Source of the DNA: Lachnospiraceae bacterium | Lineage (GTDB): Bacteria > Bacillota > Clostridia > Lachnospirales > Lachnospiraceae | Length of the DNA: 64,000 nucleotides | Assembly: GCA_902363445.1 (NCBI GenBank) | Contig: CABJAB010000005.1 | Location: 1-64,000 of the forward strand | Direction of reading: 5' to 3' | Shown here: piece after piece, positions 16,809 to 24,021 of the stretch | Layout of the letters: each line of letters starts with the position of its first letter | Numbering within the stretch: the first letter of the stretch is position 1 | Notes under the pieces: model-generated | Databases searched by the model: none | The model's input: the letters and a program-made list of their open reading frames with translations, nothing else | What the model was told of the DNA's origin: nothing | Position numbers and translations under genes: made by a program

Positions 16809-17284
16809 GGATATTGGTAGTAAGCGACACCCACAGGCAGAATGGAAATCTGTGCAAAGTTCTGGCGAAGGTGGGAAAACCGGACATGCTGATTCATCTG
16901 GGAGACGCGGAGGGCAGCGAGGATTATATCCGGGAGATTGCCGGATGTCCTTTGGAGATCATCGCGGGAAACAATGACTTTTTTTCCAGTCTGCCCAGGG
17001 AAAAAGAAATAGAGATCGGCAGCTATCATGTACTGCTGACTCATGGGCATTTTTATAATGTATCCTTTACACTGGAACGGCTTCGGGAAGAGGCCAGAGA
17101 ACGAGGGATGCAGATTGCGATGTTCGGGCATACTCACAGGCCGGTCATAGATCAGAGCGGCGCCGTGACTCTGATAAATCCGGGAAGTCTTTCCTATCCC
17201 CGGCAGGAGGGACGGAGGCCTTCTTATATCATGATGGAACTGGACCGGGAAGGCGTGGCGCATTATACGATCAATTATTTATGA
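16805..17284 (+). CDS. YfcE/MJ0936-type metallophosphoesterase
   Basis: The product (159 aa) is a small calcineurin-like phosphodiesterase. Metal-binding motifs: SDTH near the start, HLGDAEG, GNND, THGH and GHTHRP. The in vivo substrate is unknown; members hydrolyse cyclic or bis-nitrophenyl phosphodiesters in vitro. It is coupled to rdgB by an ATGA overlap. Confidence 0.92.
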   Translation: MRILVVSDTHRQNGNLCKVLAKVGKPDMLIHLGDAEGSEDYIREIAGCPLEIIAGNNDFFSSLPREKEIEIGSYHVLLTHGHFYNVSFTLERLREEARERGMQIAMFGHTHRPVIDQSGAVTLINPGSLSYPRQEGRRPSYIMMELDREGVAHYTINYL

Positions 17285-17309
17285 TTTGCTCAGTTTCTGA
17301 AAATAATGG

Positions 17310-17338
17310 TTGACAAGAAACGGTCCCTACGATATAAT
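17310..17338 (+). promoter_or_regulatory. Promoter of the second tRNA operon
   Basis: Consensus TTGACA (17310-17315), a 17-base spacer and consensus TATAAT (17333-17338), about 44 bases before tRNA-Gly. Confidence 0.88.
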
Positions 17339-17381
17339 ATTTCTTGCGTCGAGTTGAATCGGTTTGAATCAGACGCCATGC

Positions 17382-17452
17382 GCGGGTGTAGTTCAATGGT
17401 AGAACACTAGCCTTCCAAGCTAGATACGTGGGTTCGATTCCCATCACCCGCT
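17382..17452 (+). tRNA. tRNA-Gly (TCC)
   Basis: 71-base cloverleaf with acceptor GCGGGTG/CACCCGC, anticodon stem CTAGC/GCTAG and anticodon TCC. First tRNA of the second operon. Confidence 0.96.
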
Positions 17453-17458
17453 TTTCCT

Positions 17459-17532
<74 letters not shown>

Positions 17533-17575
17533 TTCATCCATTGCCGCAGCGCCGGACAGATGAAAAACTTTATAT

Positions 17576-17650
17576 GGTGGGTATAGCGTAGTTGGTTAAC
17601 GCGTCAGATTGTGGCTCTGAAGACCCAGGGTTCGAGTCCCTGTATCCACC
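17576..17650 (+). tRNA. tRNA-His (GTG)
   Basis: Cloverleaf with anticodon GTG. The acceptor GTGGGTA pairs with TATCCAC, and the extra G(-1) at 17576 faces the C discriminator at 17650, the His-specific identity element. Confidence 0.95.
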
Positions 17651-17697
17651 CTCTTATGTATGGCCAAGTGCCGTGCACATCATTAACAGCAAAATGA

Positions 17698-17769
17698 TGG
17701 GCTATCGCCAAGCGGTAAGGCACAGGACTTTGACTCCTGCACTCGCTGGTTCGAATCCAGCTAGCCCAG
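17698..17769 (+). tRNA. tRNA-Gln (TTG)
   Basis: 72-base cloverleaf with acceptor TGGGCTA/TAGCCCA, anticodon stem CAGGA/TCCTG, loop CTTTGAC and anticodon TTG. Confidence 0.95.
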
Positions 17770-17810
17770 TGCAGATACAGTCTGATGCTGTACATCTGGT
17801 TTTTTCATAC

Positions 17811-17883
17811 GGGCCACTAGCTCAGGTGGTAGAGCACTTGACTTTTAATCAAGTTGTCTGGGGTTCGAATCCCCAGTGGCTCA
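17811..17883 (+). tRNA. tRNA-Lys (TTT)
   Basis: 73-base cloverleaf; acceptor GGGCCAC pairs with GTGGCTC (one G-T pair), anticodon stem CTTGA/TCAAG, loop CTTTTAA and anticodon TTT. Last tRNA of the operon. Confidence 0.96.
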
Positions 17884-17895
17884 GGACTTTATAAT

Positions 17896-17936
17896 AGCGG
17901 AAAATCCTTATTTTACGAGGGTTTCCGCTGTTTTTT
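17896..17936 (+). terminator. Terminator of the second tRNA operon
   Basis: The stem GCGGAAA...TTTCCGC with inner ATCC/GGGT pairing is followed by TGTTTTTT, 14 bases after tRNA-Lys. Confidence 0.9.
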
Positions 17937-18156
17937 GTTTAGACGGTTTTAGCTTGAGACATCTTTATGTTTGTTATTTCTTGATTTTGCATTGTTTTCT
18001 CTATTCAATAGAAATGCTATTATTGAAAAATTTGATGTGAAAAAATCTAATGCGTATCGATTGATTTTATCTTACTTTAAATCGGTTTTTAACCCAGAAG
18101 TTTCGATTTAAAACCAAAGTGCTTTTTTCGCCATTTTGGTTATTGTAGCTATGATA

Positions 18157-18943
18157 CAAAATACTTTATGGAATCATTTTTAGTTAGCTTCGAATAAGCT
18201 CCAGTTTCGCACCGGCAGAAGTTTCGGACCGTCACGATTTCGGATCGCTGGCGATGCAGGGGCCGCTTTATCCCCGCTCCGGCAGTACCGCTTACAGTCG
18301 GCAGGAAATCTTTATGATTTCCCGTCTCCGGTTCGCTCAGAAACAGAATTGGTATTTCTGTTTCTGCCTCCCTCCGCTGGGGGAACACCGGCCTCTGCCC
18401 TGCGGCGCTCACCTTTAGGCCGGCCGAAATCTTTCTGCCGATGCCTTGTCTGCCGCACCATTCCGGACGAGTGCCATCTTCTGATTCCAGAAAAGGATCG
18501 GATATTCACACGGACCGCGCGCCTTATGGCAGCGGGCCGCAGTAGACCGCCCCCCAATGGCTTTGGAGGCAAATGAGCGCTTATTTCGGTGCGGAAGAAA
18601 GAGCAAGAGGAACAATTCAATTCCATCGTAAGGCGAGCGCCGCAAAGGCGTTAACAGGATCTTCCCGGACGCAGGGAGGTAAAAACCGAATTTCATGCAG
18701 GTTTTTATTGGAATCTGACATGGAAAAATATCGATTTATCCATGTCAGTTGGAAAGAATCGACCGGAGGCCGTAAAGATCCTGGTTACGGCCGCCAGCGA
18801 GCCGCCTGGATGGAATCGGATTTCATTCTGCCTTGTAAATCTGAAAAAGAAAACTTGTTTAAAAGGTATTCAAAGGTATACCCAAGGGTACCCCTTAATT
18901 CATGCTCTCCAGGCAGGCGCACTTCGTGCGGCAAAGTATAATC
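18157..18943 (+). repeat. Intergenic repeat element, copy A (full form)
   Basis: About 790 bases matching copy D (63257) over nearly the whole length, with shorter relatives B and C. It begins with AAAATACTTTATGGAATC, the left terminal sequence of copy D. The core has inverted arms around TTCCATCG and CGATGGAA-type sequences, each next to AAGAGGAA/TTCCTCTT relatives. Between the arms, copies A and D carry an extra block with the perfect inverted repeat CTGACATGGA/TCCATGTCAG, absent in B and C. The right end has a GCACTTCGTGC hairpin shared with B. Open frames in it show no ribosome binding site or recognisable protein. The rest of the 17937-19146 interval holds no gene that I can support. Confidence 0.85.
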
Positions 18944-19080
18944 AAAAACATCAATGCCCTTGTTTTAATAGTCTATCATATACAATAAATCAAGACAACA
19001 ATTATACATAAGGCCTTTTCTTGGCCGTATGTCCTCAGAACGCCTCAAAGGCCGCTACAATGTAGTACTTAAATTTAAAA

Positions 19081-19120
19081 ACGGAAATTCCATCGATTGG
19101 GGATTTCCGTTTTTTTTGTT
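19081..19120. terminator. Bidirectional terminator
   Basis: ACGGAAAT/ATTTCCGT with a 14-base loop is followed by eight T on the plus strand and preceded by AAAA on the other side. It can end transcription of the minus-strand 58-residue gene (19147-19323) and anything arriving from the left. Confidence 0.75.
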
Positions 19121-19146
19121 CCGCAGGGAATTTTTCTTCCGCGTGC

Positions 19147-19323
19147 CTACCGTAAAAATTCTTGGCTTTTTAATACATCAACTGTCCAGCGCAGCTTTGC
19201 CGCCGTATTGATATCGTTGTGCTCCTTGTGCAGCAGCATTTGCATCATAACCGGCAGGGATATGAAATACTTGCGGGTACTGCTGCTGCGGGACAGCAGC
19301 TCCGATAGATTTTGGTAAACCAT
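19147..19323 (-). CDS. Small hypothetical protein (58 aa)
   Basis: A gene just under usual length cut-offs, starting MVYQNLSELLSRSSSTRKYF and ending KSQEFLR. GAGGTG lies seven bases before the ATG on the minus strand, and a terminator follows the stop by 27 bases. It lies 58 bases downstream of the cupin gene on the same strand and is probably cotranscribed with it. The sequence is helical and mixed charged, with the middle ISLPVMMQMLLHKEHNDINT, and has no signal peptide or clear membrane span. I do not recognise the family. Confidence 0.65.
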   Translation of the reverse strand: MVYQNLSELLSRSSSTRKYFISLPVMMQMLLHKEHNDINTAAKLRWTVDVLKSQEFLR

Positions 19324-19381
19324 GTATTATCACCTCAAGAGCAGGATAACCGCTCAGGCGGTATTTTATACGATAGTACGA

Positions 19382-19714
19382 TCAGAATACGACGGTGAGG
19401 AGCATCTTAAACCGTTCCTGGCCATAGACGGCATGGGGAATGTTGGCGGGCATGATGATGGTCTTTCCCTGCCCTAAAATAAATTCTTTGTCATCAACTG
19501 TAAACTTTCCAGTCCCCTCCAGTATGGTCACCATGGCGTCGCCGTCAGACTCATGAGTACTGATTTCTTCGCCCTTTTCAAAAGCGAACAGGGTCAGGCT
19601 CACAGCCTGGTTTTGTGCAAGCGTTTTGCTGACGACTTGTCCATCCTGGTATTGTACTTCGTCTTTTAACTGCAGAATGGCTGATTTTTCAATGTTCTTT
19701 ATTTTGATGTCCAT
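19382..19714 (-). CDS. Single-domain cupin protein
   Basis: The product (110 aa) is one cupin barrel. The first motif is partly kept as STHESDGDAMVTILEG (the usual G(X)5HXH(X)3,4E pattern with one His replaced by Ser/Thr), and the second is GQGKTIIMPANIPHAV with its His. Small cupins of this type bind a metal or small ligand; the role here is unknown. CCAGGAGG lies upstream of the ATG. It forms a likely two-gene operon with the 58-residue gene. Confidence 0.82.
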   Translation of the reverse strand: MDIKIKNIEKSAILQLKDEVQYQDGQVVSKTLAQNQAVSLTLFAFEKGEEISTHESDGDAMVTILEGTGKFTVDDKEFILGQGKTIIMPANIPHAVYGQERFKMLLTVVF

Positions 19715-19818
19715 TATAAAAACCTCCTGGAAAATATTTTATAGTTTATATATGAGCAGAATTTCGGCAATTATCCAATCCAGGACAGAGCGGTGAATAA
19801 ATATCGGCTGGAGGCAGC

Positions 19819-21012
19819 TCAGTCCTTTCGGAATGAGACCTGGATCTCTACGATTTCACTGTCGGTCCCAACACGCATGTCCGGCCCCCAGACGCCGACG
19901 CCGGAGGTGACGATGGAATACATGCTGCCCTTTTTCTCCAATCCGTAAGGGTTTTCCCACAGGAGTCCGATGGTCAGGTTCCCGGGGAACAGCTGGCCGT
20001 TGTGAGTGTGGCCGCAGAGATGGGCGTCCACACCGGCTTCTGACAGCTCGGAGAGCTGCTTGGGCTGGTGTTCCAGTACAATGATAGGTTTGCTTTTATC
20101 AAGTCCTGAGATCAGCTCCTCGGGGCTTTTTCTTGTATGTTCGATCTTACGCACTCTTGCGATGTCTTTACGCCCGATCAGATAGAAGGAATCATCGATG
20201 CACACGGCCTCGTCGTTTAGCAGGGTGACGCCGGCATCCTGAAGAAGGCTGCTCATCCTGTTGTCATCGGTCAGAGACTTCTTAGAGCCGAAGGTGAATC
20301 CAGCCAGTATCTTTTCTGATATATCGTGATTCCCCCAGCAGGCATAGGTGCCATAAGTGCTCTTCATGCTCTTTAACGCGGCCGTGATGGCGGCCGGGTC
20401 GTCCAGGGCGTCATATTCGTTGTCGAAAATATCCCCGGCGATACAAATCAGATCCGGTTCCATATCATTGATCTTCCGGGCCATTTTTTCGATATAACTG
20501 TGGCCGATGCTGTATCCCATATGCAGGTCGGCAATGAGCACCACCTTCATATCGCCGGTCTCACAGGTCTTGTCTATGGTTATTTCATATTCTTTTGTTT
20601 TCAGGTCTCTGGCGTGAATGATTCCGTATGTGCTGACAGCAACGATGCAGAAGGTGACGATGGCACCGCTGATGATAAACGTTTTCCTGGAGTGAAGCTT
20701 GACTTTGTTGACACGGTTTATATGCAGAAGGATGAAACGGATGATGTCGCCGATCACCACGGTTAGTATGATATAGAGCAGAGTGCCGAGCCAGTAATTG
20801 CTGAGATGTTTAAAAAACCATTTTAGGGATGGCTCCCGTATGAAAAATGCGATGATAAGAGACAAAGAGATAAAAAGAAAGACAGAAGAATAGATGATCC
20901 GAAACGCTTTTCTGCGGAAAACGGAACTGCAGGCTGAGAGCCACCATAGGTTCCAGCGGAGTATATACAGAATAAGAAGGATATAAATCGGAGATAAAAG
21001 TACGGCTACCAT
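19819..21012 (-). CDS. Membrane-anchored metallophosphoesterase (YkuE-like)
   Basis: 397 aa. Four hydrophobic segments occupy the first 140 residues; the rest is a calcineurin-like phosphoesterase with ADLHMGY, AGDIFDNEYD, WGNHDI, LEHQPKQ and CGHTHNGQLFPG motifs that bind two metals. YkuE-type enzymes are linked to cell-envelope phosphodiester or lipid metabolism; the substrate here is not known. The gene is monocistronic and divergent from the response regulator at 21139. Confidence 0.87.
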   Translation of the reverse strand: MVAVLLSPIYILLILYILRWNLWWLSACSSVFRRKAFRIIYSSVFLFISLSLIIAFFIREPSLKWFFKHLSNYWLGTLLYIILTVVIGDIIRFILLHINRVNKVKLHSRKTFIISGAIVTFCIVAVSTYGIIHARDLKTKEYEITIDKTCETGDMKVVLIADLHMGYSIGHSYIEKMARKINDMEPDLICIAGDIFDNEYDALDDPAAITAALKSMKSTYGTYACWGNHDISEKILAGFTFGSKKSLTDDNRMSSLLQDAGVTLLNDEAVCIDDSFYLIGRKDIARVRKIEHTRKSPEELISGLDKSKPIIVLEHQPKQLSELSEAGVDAHLCGHTHNGQLFPGNLTIGLLWENPYGLEKKGSMYSIVTSGVGVWGPDMRVGTDSEIVEIQVSFRKD

Positions 21013-21138
21013 TTGTACGGTGTCCTTTCCTGCACTATATTTATATCATTCCAGTATAGCATAGGCGAAGAAAATGTGTATATCATTTTTCTTATGATTA
21101 TATTATAATTGAGGAAATATGAGAGGAAGGGAAAGCAA

Positions 21139-21816
21139 ATGAAAGTGTTGTTTGTAGAAGACGACCACAGCATTGCCATGGGGCTTGAATATTCGCTGAA
21201 ACAGGAGGACTATGAAGTGCGTACTTGCCATCTCGTTTCGGAGGCATTGAAAGCTTTGGACGAGGAATGCTTTGATCTGTGTCTGCTGGATGTTTCGCTG
21301 CCTGACGGAAATGGCTACGATATATGCAGAAAAGCAAAAAGGCGGGAAGAGACGGCGGTAATCTTTCTGACGGCATGTGATGATGAGGGAAACGTGGTCA
21401 TGGGCCTGGATATGGGGGCAGATGACTATATTACCAAACCTTTCCGCATCCGGGAGCTTCTGTCCAGGATGAAGTCTGTACTCAGGCGATATCAGAAAGC
21501 GGATAATTCTGAAAAAGTCTTCCTCATCGGAGATATTTCCATCCATCCTCTTCAGGCGAAGGTGTATAAAAGTGGTGAGGAGCTGTTTCTGACCACGATG
21601 GAATACCGGCTTTTGCTGGCGCTGGCCATGGCAGAGGGACAAGTGCTGACCAGAAACCAGCTTTTGGAGAGCCTGTGGGATATCGGCGGCGACTATGTCA
21701 GTGACAATACGCTGACGGTTTATATTAAACGTCTCAGAGAAAAGCTGGGCGGAGAAGACGGAGAGACGGATTTGATCAAGACTGTGCGCGGGCTGGGCTA
21801 CCGCTTGGGGGAATGA
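21139..21816 (+). CDS. OmpR-family response regulator
   Basis: 225 aa: receiver domain with the phosphoacceptor Asp in CLLDVSLP and Lys in DDYITKPF, then a winged-helix domain (LTTMEYRLLLALA through TVYIKRLREKLGG to VRGLGYRL). The start at 21139 follows GGAAGGGAAAG; the longer frame from 21109 has no site. One base separates it from the kinase gene, so the two form a pair. Targets are unknown; no ABC transporter of the BceAB type is adjacent. Confidence 0.9.
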   Translation: MKVLFVEDDHSIAMGLEYSLKQEDYEVRTCHLVSEALKALDEECFDLCLLDVSLPDGNGYDICRKAKRREETAVIFLTACDDEGNVVMGLDMGADDYITKPFRIRELLSRMKSVLRRYQKADNSEKVFLIGDISIHPLQAKVYKSGEELFLTTMEYRLLLALAMAEGQVLTRNQLLESLWDIGGDYVSDNTLTVYIKRLREKLGGEDGETDLIKTVRGLGYRLGE

Positions 21817-21817
21817 T

Positions 21818-22819
21818 ATGTTTCGGAACCGGGAAGTGAAATATGGATTTTGGGTGCTGCTTGCGGCAGGGGTGCTGGCGGGAAGCGGTATATTTGCGGA
21901 GTCGGGAGAAGGTTTTCAGTATTTTCTTCTTTTCTTTCTGGCCGCAGTTATCGTTTACTTGTCGGTAAACCATATCAGGTATCGTAAGATATCTAGTCTT
22001 TCCCTGTACTTGAAGAAGGTGCTGAACGGTGATAAAAAGCTGGACATACCGGATAATGTAGAAGGAGAACTCAGCCTCCTTAGAAATGATATATACAAAA
22101 TGGTAACGAAGATGGAAACGCAGGCGGAGCTGTTATCAGAGGACAAAGCCTATCTGGCCGGTTCCCTTTCGGATATTTCCCACCAGCTGAAAACTCCGAT
22201 GACATCCATGATGGTCATGACGGATATTCTGAGGGACGAGAGTCTGCCGGCAGGAAAAAGGGAAGAATTCATAGATTCTATCCGTTCTCAGCTGAAGCGG
22301 ATGGAATGGCTGCTGAGCTCCCTTTTAAAGATGTCAAAACTGGACGCAGGTGCTATACAGTTCAAGCAGGAGCCCGTGCAGGTATCGGAGCTGGTGAGAA
22401 AAGCGGTGGAGCATCTGTTGATTCCGATGGAACTGAAAAACCAGACGCTTGCGGTGGAAATACCAGAATCTCAGTACATCGGCTGCGACGTGCCCTGGAC
22501 CTCGGAGGCCATTTCCAACATTGTAAAAAACTGTATGGAGCACACGCCTGAGAATGGAAAGATCACCATATACAGTGAAGAAAGGGGAGTATATCTGCAG
22601 CTGGTGGTAGAGGACAGCGGGGAGGGGATCGCGCCTGAGGATTTGCCTCATATTTTTGAACGGTTTTATAAAGGGAAGAATGCCGGAAGAGACAGTGTGG
22701 GAATCGGCTTGGCCATGGCCAAATATATTTTGAACATCCAGAACGGCCAGGTGGAGGTGGAGAGCACGCCGGGCGCGGGCAGCCGGTTTTTCATACGTCT
22801 GTACCGAAAAGTGATATAG
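21818..22819 (+). CDS. Sensor histidine kinase (short, intramembrane-sensing type)
   Basis: 333 aa: two hydrophobic segments with almost no extracellular loop (residues about 10-50), a HAMP-like region, the H box SDISHQLKTPMTSM, N box ISNIVKNCMEHT, and G boxes EDSGEGIAPEDLPHIFERF and SVGIGLAMAK. The short sensor resembles BceS/GraS-type kinases that detect cell-envelope stress, often by way of a partner transporter. Coupled to the regulator at 21139. Confidence 0.88.
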   Translation: MFRNREVKYGFWVLLAAGVLAGSGIFAESGEGFQYFLLFFLAAVIVYLSVNHIRYRKISSLSLYLKKVLNGDKKLDIPDNVEGELSLLRNDIYKMVTKMETQAELLSEDKAYLAGSLSDISHQLKTPMTSMMVMTDILRDESLPAGKREEFIDSIRSQLKRMEWLLSSLLKMSKLDAGAIQFKQEPVQVSELVRKAVEHLLIPMELKNQTLAVEIPESQYIGCDVPWTSEAISNIVKNCMEHTPENGKITIYSEERGVYLQLVVEDSGEGIAPEDLPHIFERFYKGKNAGRDSVGIGLAMAKYILNIQNGQVEVESTPGAGSRFFIRLYRKVI

Positions 22820-22892
22820 GCGCGGAATAAATAGGAAAAAAGAGGAAATACTATGACAAACCCATTAAGATTGAAAGGAAAGGAAGAATTTC

Positions 22893-23525
22893 ATGAAAGC
22901 AGGTTTTGTCATAGGATTAGGTCTTTGCCTCATGGCGTCGCCCGTAAAAAGCTACGGACCGGCGCAGGTAGGAAATCATATGGCTGGCTTTAACAGCCAG
23001 TGGGTAAGAAATTATGAGCCGGCGAAGGAGGACGGCATTTCCAGGGTTGGAGAACCGGACTGGGAAGCCTCCGAGACGGTGGAAGCGGCAGAGGTCCAGA
23101 CGGACGCAGGCTCTGCGGAGACGGAACCGGCCGTTCCGGCAGAAGCGCCGGAGAGTACGGAAACAAAGAAGGAAGAAGGCGATGAGGCCGGACAGGAGCC
23201 TGATGAGGAGGCTGACGGAGAATGGATCAGCCTGGGGGATGACTGGGTCATAACTTATTATTGTCCGCTGGAATGCTGCAATGATCAGTGGGCATGGCAG
23301 ACCAGCACCCAGGCGCCCATGCAGCTCCACCACACCATTGCCGTGGATCCTTCTGTGATCCCGTACTACAGCCACGTAAGGATCGGCGGACTGGACTATG
23401 AATATGTGGCCGAGGACTGCGGAGGCGGGATCAAAGGGAAACGGATCGACGTGCTGGTCGCAAACTGCACCATAGCCAATGAAATGGGCGTGGACAGGAA
23501 CGTGGAGGTGTGGGTACAGAAGTAA
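22893..23525 (+). CDS. Secreted 3D-domain (double-psi beta barrel) protein
   Basis: 210 aa. An N-terminal hydrophobic segment (GFVIGLGLCLMASP) suggests a signal peptide or anchor. A long Glu/Pro/Ala-rich linker (residues about 50-115) follows, then a C-terminal 3D domain with TYYCPLECC, IAVDPSVIPYYSHVRI and AEDCGGGIKGKRIDV. The conserved Asp residues give the domain its name; it is related to lytic transglycosylase catalytic folds (MltA, RpfB/YuiC). The likely role is peptidoglycan turnover. A second ATG with AGAGGAA lies upstream at about 22853 in another frame, so the true N terminus deserves care. It follows the two-component genes by 73 bases. Confidence 0.8.
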   Translation: MKAGFVIGLGLCLMASPVKSYGPAQVGNHMAGFNSQWVRNYEPAKEDGISRVGEPDWEASETVEAAEVQTDAGSAETEPAVPAEAPESTETKKEEGDEAGQEPDEEADGEWISLGDDWVITYYCPLECCNDQWAWQTSTQAPMQLHHTIAVDPSVIPYYSHVRIGGLDYEYVAEDCGGGIKGKRIDVLVANCTIANEMGVDRNVEVWVQK

Positions 23526-23535
23526 AGAGAAGACG

Positions 23536-23564
23536 TTGACAAAAAATATTATTGTATATACAAT
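23536..23564 (+). promoter_or_regulatory. Promoter with overlapping palindrome ahead of the Hpt gene
   Basis: TTGACA (23536-23541), a 17-base spacer and TACAAT (23559-23564). The perfect palindrome ATTGTATATACAAT (23551-23564) covers the -10 region and could be an operator. It would drive the Hpt remnant and the cyclic-di-GMP gene. Confidence 0.7.
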
Positions 23565-23620
23565 ATTAGAATAAACCTGAAAAGGAAAAGCACCGTAACA
23601 GCGTAAGAGAGGGAAAGAGA

Positions 23621-23968
23621 ATGGATTTCTTAGAGGCAATGCAGAAAATCGTACCGGACGTGGACAGGACGCTTTGCAGGTTTTCCGGCAATTAGAAATT
23701 GTGGGAACGTTTTGTAAAGAAATTCGGAGATGATCCCAGCTATTCAGATTTGGGAAAGGCCGTTGAGGAAAACGACGAAGAGGGAATCGAACGTATGGCT
23801 CATACGCTGAAGGGAGTCGCGGCCAATATGGGCTTTGACCCGTTGAGCGAGGCATGTGCAAAGCTGGTATACGCGGTCAGGAATAAGAAGACAGAAGAAT
23901 ATGCCGAGGACTGGACCATGATCCAGGAGCAGCATGGGAAAATTATGGACGTGATCAAAGATCTTTAG
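23621..23968 (+). pseudogene. Hpt-domain phosphotransfer protein interrupted by an amber codon
   Basis: A frame of 116 codons starts at ATG 23621 after GGGAAAGAGA. It reads ...LCRFSGN, then TAG (23693-23695), then KLWERFVKKFGDD...MAHTLKGVAANMG... to the stop at 23968. The His in AHTLKGVAAN is the phosphorylated histidine of Hpt domains. Family members have a sense codon, usually Glu, after the GGN of the first helix, so GAG to TAG is the simplest origin. The rest of the frame is intact. A shorter product could start at TTG 23699 but would lack the first helix and has no ribosome binding site. It lies directly upstream of the receiver-HD-GYP-GGDEF gene, its likely partner. Confidence 0.72.
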
Positions 23969-24021
23969 TAGGACAGAGGGTATTTGAGACGACAGGGGCC
24001 AGAAGTCTGAGGGAGAAATTG

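Noticed and set aside
18573..18941. Open frame starting MSAYFGAEERARG in repeat copy A, nearly the same as one in copy D (63675-63950)
   Set aside because: The similarity follows from the DNA repeat. Differences between copies change amino acids freely, there is no ribosome binding site, and copies B and C lack the start.
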